DNA of 64,000 bases from Chloroflexota bacterium (GCA_014360905.1 JACIWW010000001.1:62001-126000); one strand, 5' to 3'; numbered from the stretch's first letter, positions 1-10,076 are shown. Program-made: numbers and translations. Notes: a model not told the origin generated them from the sequence alone.

Positions 1-1
1 A

Positions 2-1336
2 AATGGACACGTGGAAGGGCTTTCCCATGACGAGAACCAGGGGTTTGGCGTACGTGTAATTGTAAACGGCGCCTGGGGCTTTGCCAGCAGTTCGCTCCTC
101 AGCCTGGATGAAGCAGCGCGCGTGGCAGCTCAAGCGGCACAAATCGCACGCGCCAGCAGCCTCGCCAAAGCCCGCGATGTCTATCTCGGTCCATCAGAAG
201 TACACGTGGCTCGCTATGAGACTCCGGTGCAGGTGGATCCTTTCTCCATTCCGCTAGAGGAGAAGATTGCACTATTGCTAGCTGCCGATGAAGAGATGCG
301 CCGCGCCAAAGGCATCGCAGTAACGGAGAGCAACATGGCCTTTCTCCGCGAGAACAAGGTTTTTGCCAGTTCCGAGGGCAGTTACATCGAACAGATCCTT
401 ATCGAAAGCGGAGCAGGGATAGAAGCCACCGCTGTTGGCGCAAACGAAATGCAGACGCGCTCTTTTCCAAACAGCTTCGGGAGACAACAGAAAAAAGCAG
501 GGTACGAATTCATCCGTGAGCTCAACCTGGTGGAGAACGGTCAGCGCATCGCGGAAGAAGCAGTAGCCCTTCTGAGTGCTCCCCAATGTCCGAGTGGTAT
601 CACCACCGTGATCCTCGACTCCACCCAATTAGCCCTGCAAATACACGAATCCTGTGGCCATCCTTCTGAACTAGACCGGGTATTTGGCGAGGAAGCGAGT
701 TACGCCGGCACCAGTTTTTTGACCCTGGATAAACTCGGCTCTTTCCGATATGGTTCACCCATTGTCAATATTTATGCCGATGCCACTATTCCCAGCGCCC
801 TAGGCACCTTCGGCTATGATGATGAAGGTGTACCTGCGCAACGCAGCCCCATTGTCAAGGAAGGCATTTTCGTCGGGTATCTCACCTCCCGTGAGACTGC
901 TGCCATGCTGGGGCAACGCAGCAATGGCACAATGCGCGCTGACGGCTGGAACCGCATTCCTCTTATCCGCATGACCAACATCAACCTGGAACCAGGAACT
1001 TGGGAACTTGAGGATCTTCTCGCCGACACCGAAGATGGCATTTACATGGCGGTGAACAAAAGCTGGAGCATAGATGACAAGCGACTGAATTTCCAGTTTG
1101 GCACGCAACTTGCCTATGAAATTAAGAAGGGCAAACTGGGACAGATGCTGAAAAACGCCACATACACGGGCATCACACCCGAGTTTTGGCGCTCGTGTGA
1201 CGCCATATGCAACGAGAAATACTGGCAAATCTGGGGGCTGCCCAACTGTGGAAAAGGGGAACCAGCTCAGGTTGCTCATGTTGCACATGGAGCTGCACCA
1301 GCGCGCTTTCGCCATGTGCGCGTAGGCATTGTGTGA
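2..1336 (+). CDS. tldD: TldD-family metalloprotease (5' partial)
   Basis: The reading frame is open from the first bases of the window, so the N-terminus lies upstream and only about 444 residues are seen. The TldD zinc-site signature HESCGH is at nt 644-661, followed by the conserved PSELDRVFGEE stretch. The C-terminus keeps the family's PNCGKGEP block. TldD proteins pair with PmbA/TldE to make a cytoplasmic zinc protease that trims peptides and degrades unfolded substrates. The partner gene follows directly, which supports the assignment. A GTG at position 11 could be mistaken for a start but is internal to the family domain. Confidence 0.93.
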   Translation, partial: NGHVEGLSHDENQGFGVRVIVNGAWGFASSSLLSLDEAARVAAQAAQIARASSLAKARDVYLGPSEVHVARYETPVQVDPFSIPLEEKIALLLAADEEMRRAKGIAVTESNMAFLRENKVFASSEGSYIEQILIESGAGIEATAVGANEMQTRSFPNSFGRQQKKAGYEFIRELNLVENGQRIAEEAVALLSAPQCPSGITTVILDSTQLALQIHESCGHPSELDRVFGEEASYAGTSFLTLDKLGSFRYGSPIVNIYADATIPSALGTFGYDDEGVPAQRSPIVKEGIFVGYLTSRETAAMLGQRSNGTMRADGWNRIPLIRMTNINLEPGTWELEDLLADTEDGIYMAVNKSWSIDDKRLNFQFGTQLAYEIKKGKLGQMLKNATYTGITPEFWRSCDAICNEKYWQIWGLPNCGKGEPAQVAHVAHGAAPARFRHVRVGIV

Positions 1337-1400
1337 AAGACTTCGGATTTGTAGCCTGCAGAAAAGTAACGAAAGCCAATACCAAAGGAGAGATACCACG

Positions 1401-2738
1401 ATGCTAGGTCCAGAAAGAATGAAACGGATTGCACAGCGTGTGCTTGCCTATTCCATTGCCGAGCAAACCGAAGTACTATTGTTCAGCGAAGAAACCTATC
1501 TAACGCGCTTCGCTAATTCCCATATCCACCAAAACGTTGCCGAACGCAATGTGCGCGTCCACGTCCGGGCGGTCTTGGGCAAAAAGGTCGGGGTCGCTTC
1601 GGGCAACGATTTCAGCGAGTTTGCCTTGGACCGCGTTACGGAAAAGGCGGTGGAGATTGCCCTCCTACAGCCAGAGAACCCTGATTTCCACTCCCTGCCT
1701 TCGCCTAAACCCATCCCTGCGGTGAACGCATTCGTCCAAGCCACAGCGGAGTTTACTCCAGAACAACGTGCCAAAGCAGTAGCGGCGATCTGTCAACTAT
1801 CCAAAGAAAATGGGCTAGTTGCCTCCGGGGCGTTCACCACGGCCAGTTCGGAAATCGCCGTCAGCAACTCGCTGGGCGTGTTTGCCTACGCGCCAAGCAC
1901 CGTCGCTGATCTCACCACTGTCATTATGTCCGATGATAGTTCGGGCTATGCCGGCGCAACGTCTCTCGACGTGCGCGAAATCAATGCGGAGCAGATTGGA
2001 CGAGAAGCGGTGGACAAGGCTCTGCGCAGCCGCAACCCACACGCTATCGAACCAGGCGAGTACACCGTGATCCTCGAAGAATATGCGGTGGCAGAGATGT
2101 TGTCCTACCTATCCTACCTGGGATTCAGCGCGCTGGCCGTGCAAGAAGGACGTAGCTTCATGGCTAATAAGTTTGGTCAACGCATAACCGGATACAATAT
2201 CTCCATTTGGGATGATGGACTGGATGGGAGTGGGCTGCCAATGCCTTTTGACTTCGAGGGAGTGCCCAAACAGCGTGTGGACCTCATCGCCGATGGAGTG
2301 GCAAAAGCAGTTGTGTACGACAGTTACACCGCAAATAAGGAAGGCAAAGAATCCACCGGCCATGCCTTGCCCGCACCAAACCCCTACGGGCCATTGCCGG
2401 GCCATCTGTTCATGAAAGCAGGAACGGATAGCAAAGCACAAATGCTAGCCTCTGTTGAACAAGGGTTGTGGGTGACCCGGTTTCATTACGTGAACCCAGT
2501 CCACCCTCTCAAAACCATCCTTACCGGCATGACCCGTAATGGCACCTTCTGGATCGAGCATGGCGAGATCAAAGGCGCTACGAAAAACCTCCGCTTCACC
2601 CAAAACATCCTAGAAGCGCTCTCCAACGTGCGGATGATCAGCGCGGAGACAAAACTGAGAAGCGGCTTCTATGGAGGGGTTCGCGTACCTGCATTGTGCA
2701 TCGAACGCTTTTCCTTTACCGGCGTGACAGAGTTCTAG
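1401..2738 (+). CDS. PmbA/TldE-like partner protease subunit
   Basis: A 445-residue TldD/PmbA-family protein. It lacks the HExxxH metal site of its upstream neighbour, as expected for the TldE/PmbA half of the heterodimer. The start is ATG 1401, preceded by AAAGGAG at 1384-1390; an upstream in-frame start at 1329 would overlap tldD and lacks a ribosome site. The C-terminal half (GMTRNGTFWIEHGEIKGA) matches the barrel of the family. Its 3' end overlaps the convergent gene on the minus strand by 23 nt. Together with tldD it likely forms a two-gene operon. Confidence 0.92.
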   Translation: MLGPERMKRIAQRVLAYSIAEQTEVLLFSEETYLTRFANSHIHQNVAERNVRVHVRAVLGKKVGVASGNDFSEFALDRVTEKAVEIALLQPENPDFHSLPSPKPIPAVNAFVQATAEFTPEQRAKAVAAICQLSKENGLVASGAFTTASSEIAVSNSLGVFAYAPSTVADLTTVIMSDDSSGYAGATSLDVREINAEQIGREAVDKALRSRNPHAIEPGEYTVILEEYAVAEMLSYLSYLGFSALAVQEGRSFMANKFGQRITGYNISIWDDGLDGSGLPMPFDFEGVPKQRVDLIADGVAKAVVYDSYTANKEGKESTGHALPAPNPYGPLPGHLFMKAGTDSKAQMLASVEQGLWVTRFHYVNPVHPLKTILTGMTRNGTFWIEHGEIKGATKNLRFTQNILEALSNVRMISAETKLRSGFYGGVRVPALCIERFSFTGVTEF

Positions 2739-4926
2739 CACTGGCGCCACGTTGAACGATCGGCAAATAAAGCCAGTATTGTTGCGGTGTGGGCGTGCTG
2801 GTCACCGTTGGCGTGCTCGTTGGCGAGGGCGTGAACGTATGGGTTGGAGTTGGCGTCCATGTGCGTGTGGGAGTGACCGTTGCCGTCAGCGTAGGCGTAG
2901 ATGTATTGGTCGGAGTAGGGCTAGCGGTACGCGTTGGAGTTGGGGTAGGAGGTACAACCTCCAGACTCACGACAAATAGGCCAGCTTCTCCTGCTGCGAC
3001 ATAGGCATAAGGCCAGTTAACGACAATATCGGTTACCTGTCCCGGCAACAAGAGCACCCCGGCTTCGCTGAGCGAGAAATGACTGCTCACATTGATCGCC
3101 CATACCCGATACCCATCAGCCAGCAAGGCATAGTGGGCATACAAAGCGAGCGAATAAGTTGTGCCGTCGGTGGGATAGCGGACTAGTTCTCGTGGGCGAC
3201 TTACCGTAGAGAGGTCGAGGATGCGCAGACCCCGTATCCCATCCGCCACATAACCGAGAGTACCGGATACGACGACGCTCCAAGCATTTTTCGGTGCATC
3301 GCTTGAGCCCACTAACTGCGGCTGCTCTAAATTGCTCACATTGAATACCTGCAGCCCTCCAGTGCCATCAGCGACATAAGCATACGGGTCAGAAATAGCC
3401 ACGCCCCGGGCTTCTCCAAGAGTATCACAGCTCGTAATCACGGTTGGCGCTGAGGGAGTACTGACATCCATGATAGTCAGTCCTATACGGTTATTGGCAA
3501 CGAAAGCAGCGTTCCCGCGCACTTGAACCGCATAAGGAAAATCCGGCGTAGCACAAAAGCCCACCCGACTGGGATTGGTTAGGTTGAGTAGATCAATAAT
3601 ACTTAGCCCAGGCAGCTGATCAGGCAAACTGAGAACAGGGATATGCGTGATATAGGCATAACGACCGCCAACCGTCACCCCTGTCGCCACACCAGGGACA
3701 TTGCACACCGAATACAGCGTTGGCGATGCCGCATTGCTGACCTGCGCCACACGCAAGCCATTGAACTCATCAGCAAGATAGGCGTATCCTCCGATCACTT
3801 CCAGATTGTAAAAAGCTCCAGCCTGAGCATAAATGCCCACTTGGCGTGGATTGGTTGGCTGCCCTACATCAATCACACGCAAGCCACCCCCGCTATCTGC
3901 TAAATAGGCATATCTATCTGATAAAGCAACACCAATAGCATTGTATGCCTCCCGATATTGCCCAGCCTTAAATGGAGCCCCAGGCTGGCTGACGTTAACA
4001 ATCACTAAACCGCCATTCAGCGCTGCTACATAAGCATAAGAACTCCTCACCAGCACACTTGTTGGGTAGCCCTCAATGAGGCAGGCTCCTTCTTTAAGCG
4101 GATTCGCTTTGTCGCTTACATTCACTACCCACAATCCATCCACCTGATTACCCACGTCTGGATCCCAGTATGGTTCGATCGCCACATAAGCGTAGTTGCC
4201 TTCCACATCAACGCCAAGGACATAGCTTGGCGTCTCGAGAACTCCTACACGGGAAGGTGCCTCAGGATTGCTGACATCCACAATATGCAGGCCAGCCTGA
4301 TCCGCAGCCACGTAGGCATAGCCAGCGACGACATCCACCCCCCATATTCGAGTCAATGTCTCGGTCTCGTAATACGCAACTTCGCGAGGGGATTGCGCAT
4401 CGTGGACATCCAGGATATATAATCGTCCCAATCCCTGCTCATCTACAACCAAGTAGACGTATGACCCGTCAAGCGCCAGGCCTATAGCTCGGCTGCGCTC
4501 GGGCACAGGCCACGAGGCAACCTTAGCAGGGCTTGCAGGCACATCGACACGGAAAATGCACAATCCAGCGCTCCCTGCTGCTACGTAAGCATAGGAGGGT
4601 GAGGTAGGGGACACGGCCACCGCCTGCACAACATCGGCAAGCCACTCGCTCTGCCCAACGAACTGCGGACTGCTAGGATTGGAAATATTGAGCACAGCCA
4701 AGCGTGGACCAAGGCCAATGTAGGCATATTGCCCCTTCACGGCCACCGAGCGGATCGCGCCGCCGACCTGACCCCTTACTTCCATCTCTATCTCGGACAG
4801 CGTATGCACATCGCTGGCAGAACTACCTGCCCCATGAAGCAGGCTCAATAGGATTGCTGCCGCTAGGCAAAATACAATGGCACAGTGCACCTGCTTCCTA
4901 CTAGATAACCGTGTCATATATAGCAT
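2716..4926 (-). CDS. Secreted LVIVD-repeat beta-propeller-like protein with Thr-Pro stalk
   Basis: About 736 residues. ATG 4926 is chosen because GGAGGAGG lies 4 nt upstream (complement of 4931-4938). A signal peptide ([20 protein letters not shown]) is followed by more than a dozen LVIVD-type repeats of about 43 residues (AYVA..GL.VIDVSNP..P..VG), expected to form beta-propellers on the cell surface. Residues from about 650 are a Thr/Pro/Ser stalk. The protein ends in [10 protein letters not shown] plus a short basic tail, a C-terminal pattern seen in many Chloroflexota exported proteins. No enzymatic motif is visible; adhesion or scaffold roles are possible. Confidence 0.85.
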   Translation of the reverse strand: MLYMTRLSSRKQVHCAIVFCLAAAILLSLLHGAGSSASDVHTLSEIEMEVRGQVGGAIRSVAVKGQYAYIGLGPRLAVLNISNPSSPQFVGQSEWLADVVQAVAVSPTSPSYAYVAAGSAGLCIFRVDVPASPAKVASWPVPERSRAIGLALDGSYVYLVVDEQGLGRLYILDVHDAQSPREVAYYETETLTRIWGVDVVAGYAYVAADQAGLHIVDVSNPEAPSRVGVLETPSYVLGVDVEGNYAYVAIEPYWDPDVGNQVDGLWVVNVSDKANPLKEGACLIEGYPTSVLVRSSYAYVAALNGGLVIVNVSQPGAPFKAGQYREAYNAIGVALSDRYAYLADSGGGLRVIDVGQPTNPRQVGIYAQAGAFYNLEVIGGYAYLADEFNGLRVAQVSNAASPTLYSVCNVPGVATGVTVGGRYAYITHIPVLSLPDQLPGLSIIDLLNLTNPSRVGFCATPDFPYAVQVRGNAAFVANNRIGLTIMDVSTPSAPTVITSCDTLGEARGVAISDPYAYVADGTGGLQVFNVSNLEQPQLVGSSDAPKNAWSVVVSGTLGYVADGIRGLRILDLSTVSRPRELVRYPTDGTTYSLALYAHYALLADGYRVWAINVSSHFSLSEAGVLLLPGQVTDIVVNWPYAYVAAGEAGLFVVSLEVVPPTPTPTRTASPTPTNTSTPTLTATVTPTRTWTPTPTHTFTPSPTSTPTVTSTPTPQQYWLYLPIVQRGASARTLSRR

Positions 4927-5045
4927 GGTTCCTCCTCCAGAACTTTTTGCAGAGCATAGGTTTGGCGCTTGCAATCCGCACTACCCAGTTGTGCCCATCA
5001 AGTTACCGCATTTTCAGCGCTAAAACACCTGCTACGGACTTACTC

Positions 5046-5897
5046 TCAGATCACGACATTGGGATACAAGCGTCCGCCGATGATCACCAAGAGCACTGTC
5101 ACCACCAGCAAGACAACCAGATCCAACCCCACTCCGTAGGTGCTTGTCCCACCAGCCAGTATCAGTGCGCGCAATGCATCTACTTCGTAAGTCAGGGGAT
5201 TGACACACGAAATCACCCTCAACCAGGCAGGCATGACTGAAATTGGATAGATGGCATTGCTGGCGAAGAACAGCGGCATCGTCAGCACCTGACCAATGCC
5301 CATGAATCGCTCCCGCGTTTTCACTAGGCAGGCGACGATCAAGGAGAACGAAGAGAAAAGCGCCGCACCTAGTATGATCGTGACCAGTACGCCTAGCAGT
5401 GCCAAAGGATTTCTGGACACCCTCACATGCAGAAGCAATGCTAATATATAGACGAGAAAGGCCTGCGATAACCCACGCACGCTAGCTGATAGCGCTTTGC
5501 CCAGCACCAACGCAGCACGCGGCGTGGGGCTGACCAGAAACTTGTGCACGATCCCCAGATCGCGCTCCCAAATAATTGCAATCCCATGAAAGATGGCAAT
5601 GAACAATACGCTTTGTGCCAAGATACCAGGGGTCATGAAATCAATGTAGCGCAGATCGCCAGTAGGAATTGCGCGCGTCTGAGTGAAAACCTGCCCAAAG
5701 ACCAGCAGCCAGAGCGCCGGCTGCACAGCACGTGTCAATAGCTCGGTGGGGTCATGACGCAGTTTGCGCACCTCCAGCTCAGCAATGGTTAACGTCTTGC
5801 TGACAAACCGGTTTATGGTTCTCCACACACGTCCCAAGGATGGCCGGCCCATGCTAGCCCAGCTTGTGGACGGTGCGCCTTGTTCGAGAAGTCTCAC
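5046..5897 (-). CDS. ABC-2 type transporter permease (DrrB-like)
   Basis: A 283-residue integral membrane protein of the ABC-2 permease family with about six hydrophobic segments and the family's conserved ANAIYPISVMPAWLR..NPLTYEVDALR block. The start is GTG 5897, because AGGAGG sits 8 nt upstream (complement of 5906-5911); this makes it overlap the end of the upstream ATPase gene by 44 nt, implying translational coupling. With the ATPase it forms a DrrAB-type exporter for drugs, lipids or polysaccharide. The substrate cannot be told from sequence. It is the last gene of a glycosyltransferase-ATPase-permease run. Confidence 0.9.
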   Translation of the reverse strand: MRLLEQGAPSTSWASMGRPSLGRVWRTINRFVSKTLTIAELEVRKLRHDPTELLTRAVQPALWLLVFGQVFTQTRAIPTGDLRYIDFMTPGILAQSVLFIAIFHGIAIIWERDLGIVHKFLVSPTPRAALVLGKALSASVRGLSQAFLVYILALLLHVRVSRNPLALLGVLVTIILGAALFSSFSLIVACLVKTRERFMGIGQVLTMPLFFASNAIYPISVMPAWLRVISCVNPLTYEVDALRALILAGGTSTYGVGLDLVVLLVVTVLLVIIGGRLYPNVVI

Positions 5898-6681
5898 GGT
5901 AACTTCCTCCTGATTCCAAGATATCTCCTGTATAGTAGGTGAACACCTGATCCAATGTGGCATTGCTATTGCCAATGGAGGTTTTCAACTCCGCCGGTGT
6001 ACCAAGGGCCACCACTTTACCGAGATGCATGATCGCGACTCGGTTGCATAGGTTATCGGCCTCATCCATATAGTGCGTAGTCAGAAAGATCGTCACACCA
6101 TAATCAGCACGCAACTGCCAAATATGCTCCCACACTGCTTTACGTGCCAATGGATCAAGACCAACCGTTGGCTCGTCCAGGAACAATATCTGGGGATGGT
6201 GTAACATGGACTGTGCAATCTCCAACCGACGGATCATCCCACCGGAGTAGTTGCGCACCAACTTGTCCGCGGCATCAGCCAAGCCCATGAAAGCCAGTGC
6301 TTCACGCACCCGCAACTCGCGTTCCGCACGCGGGATGTCATACAATTTGGCGAAGATAAGCAAATTCTCGTAGCCTGTTAGAGTACCGTCGGCAGAGAGC
6401 ACTTGAGGAACATAGCCAATGCAACGTCGCACGTCTGCTGCCTGGCGAACAATGTCAAAGCCAGCCACGCTGGCTTTGCCCATGGTAGGCGGCAGCAAAG
6501 TGGTCAGCATCTTGATCACGGTTGTTTTGCCTGCTCCATTCGGACCCACCAGCCCAAACACTTCACCAGACTTGACGGCAATGGTTAGTGCATCCACGGC
6601 TGTTAAGGTGCCAAAGCGCCGTATCAGTCCTTGCGTGTTCACAATACAATCCGCAGTGTGCATGGTTTTATCTTCCGACAT
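5854..6681 (-). CDS. ABC transporter ATP-binding protein (DrrA-like)
   Basis: A 275-residue ATPase with Walker A (GPNGAGKTT), signature (YSGGMIRRLEIA) and Walker B (ILFLDEPTVGLDP), all typical of the DrrA/daunorubicin-resistance class, including the C-terminal extension with DQVFTYYTGD. ATG 6681 is preferred; a TTG at 6702 next to the upstream stop is also possible. The gene begins right after the glycosyltransferase gene and overlaps the permease, so the three are probably cotranscribed. It energises export with the ABC-2 permease. Confidence 0.9.
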   Translation of the reverse strand: MSEDKTMHTADCIVNTQGLIRRFGTLTAVDALTIAVKSGEVFGLVGPNGAGKTTVIKMLTTLLPPTMGKASVAGFDIVRQAADVRRCIGYVPQVLSADGTLTGYENLLIFAKLYDIPRAERELRVREALAFMGLADAADKLVRNYSGGMIRRLEIAQSMLHHPQILFLDEPTVGLDPLARKAVWEHIWQLRADYGVTIFLTTHYMDEADNLCNRVAIMHLGKVVALGTPAELKTSIGNSNATLDQVFTYYTGDILESGGSYRETSRTRRTVHKLG

Positions 6682-6698
6682 GTCTGTGATTAACCCCT

Positions 6699-7880
6699 TC
6701 AAGTTATGGCACTGGTGGAATCTGATTTGTTGCTGCTAAGCAGTCTAGCAATCTCCTCAACGATTTGGAACGTAGCCTGAGGATGACCCAACTTGCGCGC
6801 GTTAGCCGCGACTTGTTCCATGATGTCCTGTTGCGGTCCAAACCAACCAGCAATCACCTCGGCGATCTGCCATGGCTCGGTAACATAGATCCCGATCCCA
6901 TGCTTCAACACGTAAGGCACATTGCCTGACTCCTGCCCTGGGATGTAGCCGCTGAGCAGGATAGGCAATCCAAGGGCACAGGCTTCGGCAATGGTCCCAG
7001 GGCCGGCCTTGGTGATAATGCAATCGCAGGCCATCATCCAGTCCCAGATATTCTCGACAAAACCTTTGATGATCGCAGGCACAGGCCAGTCCCAAGCGCT
7101 CAGCTCCCTCTGCAACTCCTGATTGCGTCCGCAGATCACAACCAACTGGCCAGCCGGTGACCTTGCACCTTGACCATTGACAGCTAGACGCTGCGCTACT
7201 GCCCGCGCAATCTCCCCCACGGGTCCCATGCCTTCTCCACCACCAGCGATCAAGACCGCTTTTACCTCCGGCATCAGGCCTAATTGCTGGCGCACGAGTG
7301 ATTTAGGCGGGGGAGTTTGAGCGAAGGCTGGACGGATAGGCAAACCCAACTGGCGCAGCTGATGAGGCTCTAACCCTGCGCGCCGCGCCAGAACGTAGCC
7401 CTCGTCGCTAGGAACAAAACAGAGCGTGACCCTAGGGTCAAACCAAACGGGTGGGATGGTAATCAAATCAGTTACTACAGTGACAAAGGGTATGGCACCT
7501 TTCATGCGCAACAACACTTCCAACGTGATCTGCTGCATCAGCGGATGAACAGACACAATTAGGTCGGGATGATATTCCTCAATAGTTCTCTTGATAAAGG
7601 GCGACAGAAAGGTTGCTGTAACCTTCATCAGTGGGTCGATCAGTTCTGCTTTCTCGCCGATTTCGTAAATAAACTTGTATAACCAGGGCACATCATCTAC
7701 CAAGAACCGATATGTTTTGGGCACCTGATTAATAGGCGGAGGCGTGTGCTGGCTCCACAAGTCCACCATATCTACCTGGAATTGTGCGCCATATCGCTCC
7801 CGAAATGCATCCCGTATAGCCTCGGCGCTGGCACGATGCCCGCCACCTGTTTCGCTCATCAAAATCAGTATCTTGCTCAT
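6699..7880 (-). CDS. MGDG-synthase-type glycosyltransferase
   Basis: A 393-residue GT-B enzyme. The N-terminus has the monogalactosyldiacylglycerol-synthase signature ETGGGHRASAEAI (residues about 9-21), and the C-terminal half has the nucleotide-sugar site (ITKAGPGTIAEACALGLP). Relatives (MGD synthases, UgtP) transfer glucose or galactose to diacylglycerol at the inner membrane face to make glycolipids. The following two genes form an ABC exporter, so glycolipid synthesis and export may be linked; that link is inferred. No membrane segment is obvious, consistent with a peripheral protein. Confidence 0.85.
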   Translation of the reverse strand: MSKILILMSETGGGHRASAEAIRDAFRERYGAQFQVDMVDLWSQHTPPPINQVPKTYRFLVDDVPWLYKFIYEIGEKAELIDPLMKVTATFLSPFIKRTIEEYHPDLIVSVHPLMQQITLEVLLRMKGAIPFVTVVTDLITIPPVWFDPRVTLCFVPSDEGYVLARRAGLEPHQLRQLGLPIRPAFAQTPPPKSLVRQQLGLMPEVKAVLIAGGGEGMGPVGEIARAVAQRLAVNGQGARSPAGQLVVICGRNQELQRELSAWDWPVPAIIKGFVENIWDWMMACDCIITKAGPGTIAEACALGLPILLSGYIPGQESGNVPYVLKHGIGIYVTEPWQIAEVIAGWFGPQQDIMEQVAANARKLGHPQATFQIVEEIARLLSSNKSDSTSAIT

Positions 7881-7886
7881 TCGGGT

Positions 7887-8786
7887 TTATCCTGTGGTCA
7901 GAGGAGGCAACCATTGGCCTCCTTGCAGTATTGGAGCAAACAAATCGCCTTTCATCTGCACACGCTCAGACAATGTGCGCAGAGCAAAGTCTGATGGTCG
8001 TATGTGCCCCGCTTCAACCTCGCTCCAGGTAAGCGGAGCCGATACAAGCGCGCCACGCTGCGCCCGCAGTGTGTAGGGAGCTGCTGTATTGCGGCCGATG
8101 CTGTTCTGAGCATGATCTATCGTAACCTGGCGACCGCGATGCGTTGCTCCATGCGCCACGGCAATCAGCTCGGGATACGAAACAGCCAGACGCTCAGCCA
8201 GCGTCCTGACCCACATGCGTACCTCTTCAAAGGTATGGCCAGAGTCTAAGGGTAAGTACACGTGTAAGCCTCGTCCACCACTGGTCTTTGGATAGCTATG
8301 CAGGTTCAATTTTTCCAACGCATCGCGCAGCCGCAATGCTGCTTGCAAGACCTCGTCAAAAGTAGCCTGATCCCCCGGGTCTAGATCAAGGATCGCCATA
8401 TCTGGCTGTGTCAGGTTAGTGACACAGGAAGCCCAGGAATGAAACTCGATGGCGCCTTCATTTGCCAGCCATAGCAACCCTGCTGCGTCATCTATCAATG
8501 GCAATTGAATAATACGCGCGGATGTCTCTGGCTGGTAATCTACATAGCGCAACCACTTGGGAGCATGCTCCGGCGCGTCCCGTCGGTAATAGGAGAAACC
8601 ATGGATGCCGTCAGGGAAAACGCGCAGAGTAACTGGCCGGTCCTTCAGATAGGGCAGCATCGTTGGCGCCACCGCCTGATAATAGCGCAGCATGTCTTCT
8701 TTGGTCAAGCAGTCTTCCGGCCAGAAAACCTTCCTCAAATTGGAGACGACAAGCGCACGGCCGTCTACCTGCCACGTTTCAGACAC
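7887..8786 (-). CDS. Stand-alone LigD-type DNA polymerase/primase domain
   Basis: A 299-residue protein matching only the polymerase (archaeo-eukaryotic primase-like) domain of bacterial LigD. It has the catalytic acidic pair in MAILDLDPGD, the SGGRGLHVYLPL loop and the RRDAPEHAPKW segment. GTG 8786 is chosen because GGAGGAG lies 7 nt upstream (complement of 8794-8800). In bacterial non-homologous end joining this domain fills gaps and prefers ribonucleotides. Ku, ligase and nuclease partners are not in the window. It lies immediately upstream of the glycosyltransferase gene on the same strand. Confidence 0.88.
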   Translation of the reverse strand: MSETWQVDGRALVVSNLRKVFWPEDCLTKEDMLRYYQAVAPTMLPYLKDRPVTLRVFPDGIHGFSYYRRDAPEHAPKWLRYVDYQPETSARIIQLPLIDDAAGLLWLANEGAIEFHSWASCVTNLTQPDMAILDLDPGDQATFDEVLQAALRLRDALEKLNLHSYPKTSGGRGLHVYLPLDSGHTFEEVRMWVRTLAERLAVSYPELIAVAHGATHRGRQVTIDHAQNSIGRNTAAPYTLRAQRGALVSAPLTWSEVEAGHIRPSDFALRTLSERVQMKGDLFAPILQGGQWLPPLTTG

Positions 8787-9048
8787 TGGGTTTCTCCTCC
8801 CTATTAGTTGAGCGCAACTAGCTACGCTAATCAACTAGTGCATAAATCGCCGCTGCCGGCTGCAACAGTTGATCAGTCTTCAGAACAGGTTCTCCACCGC
8901 GTGGAAAACGATGCTTGCTAATTGTAGCCAAATTACTCTTTAGGACAAATCCGCTGCGTTATGATTCAACTTTGGGGATGAACAGAGCGCAGAGAAGCAG
9001 AGAGGAGATTCCGCTCAGCCAGAGGAGGCGCCCTTATCTGAGGCCTGG

Positions 9049-9795
9049 CTAGGCGATGAGTTCTTCCTGAGCTAGCCTAATGCTGAGCATCTGTTGCACA
9101 TAACGGAAATGATTCCAGTTATCCGCATTATCGAGCAAGAAAGAATTGGAGACATCACAGGCCCAGAGCTCGTCACCACTGGCAATGAGATGCTGTGCGA
9201 GTTGGATCACAGAACAAGGCTCTTCCCAACGTCGCAGCAAATAAGAAAGATGATGAAAGATGCGCGATTGAAAAAGGAACACACCAGTATCCACTGCATG
9301 CCAATGTTTCAGGCGCTTGCCAATGCGCTGCACCTTCCCATGTTTGTCAAGCCATACCTTAACCGTGCCTTGCCATCTCGCCCCCGTCTTATTTCGACGA
9401 TTAACGCACATCACGTGTGCGTGCCAAGGACTAACTAGCAATGGGAACAGAAGGTGTGCTGGAAGCAAACGGTCAGCCATTGCTACGACGAAGGGTTCAC
9501 CCTCCACAAAGGGACGTGCCGCGAAGAGAGAAGTCGCACTGCCACGCATATGCCAAGGATTATGCAAACAATAGATCGCAATGCCATACCTGGCACTGTC
9601 CTGCAAATAAGGACGCAGGATACCTTCATTGTAACCCAATACGATGCCAATTTCTTCAAAGCCTGCATTCATAAAGGCTTCGATGGCATAATCAATCAAG
9701 GGACGCTCAGGCACAAAAGCCGATGGATGGGGAAGACAAGTGGATAATGGTACCAGATATTGACCTAGTCCCGTGGCCAAAATGACTCCCTTCAT
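9049..9795 (-). CDS. Nucleotidyltransferase-like protein (sugar/inositol-phosphate type), riboswitch-controlled
   Basis: A 248-residue NTP-transferase fold. ATG 9795 has AAGGAG 5-6 nt upstream. The N-terminal nucleotide loop reads LATGLGQYLVPLS where active family members usually have GxGxR(L)xP, so the usual Arg is a Tyr. The middle keeps NPWHMRGSATSL and DTGVFLF motifs, resembling inositol-phosphate or choline-phosphate cytidylyltransferases. The product is unknown: a sugar or polyol nucleotide is likely if active. Its 5' leader carries a c-di-AMP riboswitch and a terminator, so expression should respond to osmotic or wall status. Confidence 0.7.
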   Translation of the reverse strand: MKGVILATGLGQYLVPLSTCLPHPSAFVPERPLIDYAIEAFMNAGFEEIGIVLGYNEGILRPYLQDSARYGIAIYCLHNPWHMRGSATSLFAARPFVEGEPFVVAMADRLLPAHLLFPLLVSPWHAHVMCVNRRNKTGARWQGTVKVWLDKHGKVQRIGKRLKHWHAVDTGVFLFQSRIFHHLSYLLRRWEEPCSVIQLAQHLIASGDELWACDVSNSFLLDNADNWNHFRYVQQMLSIRLAQEELIA

Positions 9796-9838
9796 AGCAT
9801 CTCCTTTTTGCTGGCCACTGGCAGAGGGGTGCACTGCA

Positions 9839-9866
9839 ACAAAAAACCGGGGCGAACCCGGCTTAT
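9839..9866 (-). terminator. Intrinsic terminator in the leader of the nucleotidyltransferase gene
   Basis: On the minus strand a GC stem (CCGGG/CCCGG with a TTCGC-type loop) is followed directly by TTTTTT. It lies between the riboswitch and the ribosome binding site, about 45 nt before the start codon, the place expected for the expression platform of a transcriptional riboswitch. Confidence 0.8.
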
Positions 9867-9937
9867 CGCTTCCAGCAAGGAAAGACTGCGGTCAATTCAC
9901 TCCCTGTGCACTAACAAAACACAGACAGCTCTATCTT

Positions 9938-10055
9938 CCACAGGCTACGAGGTTAGCTGACGGGTTTGAGAGGGAAGACTCTCCTACTCGTACCCACGAG
10001 ATACACCCCGAAAATTGGTTCCCCCGTTCCCCGCATGGGGACTCGCCAGAGCCAG
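9938..10055 (-). promoter_or_regulatory. c-di-AMP riboswitch (ydaO/yuaA type)
   Basis: Read on the minus strand, the leader has the conserved ydaO blocks in order: GGGGGAACC (complement of 10017-10025), CGGGGTG (10004-10010), a GTAGGAGAG/CTCTC stem, and CAGCTAACCTCGTAG (within 9943-9964). This last block is a hallmark of the c-di-AMP aptamer. A terminator follows downstream. In known examples c-di-AMP binding shuts off genes for osmolyte or ion transport and wall remodelling. Here it precedes a nucleotidyltransferase. Confidence 0.87.
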
Positions 10056-10076
10056 GAAATCTGTATTTTGATTGTT

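Noticed and set aside
2752-3004. Open frames opposite the Thr/Pro stalk of the LVIVD gene
   Set aside because: They are Gly/Val-rich mirror images of the repetitive Thr-Pro codons.
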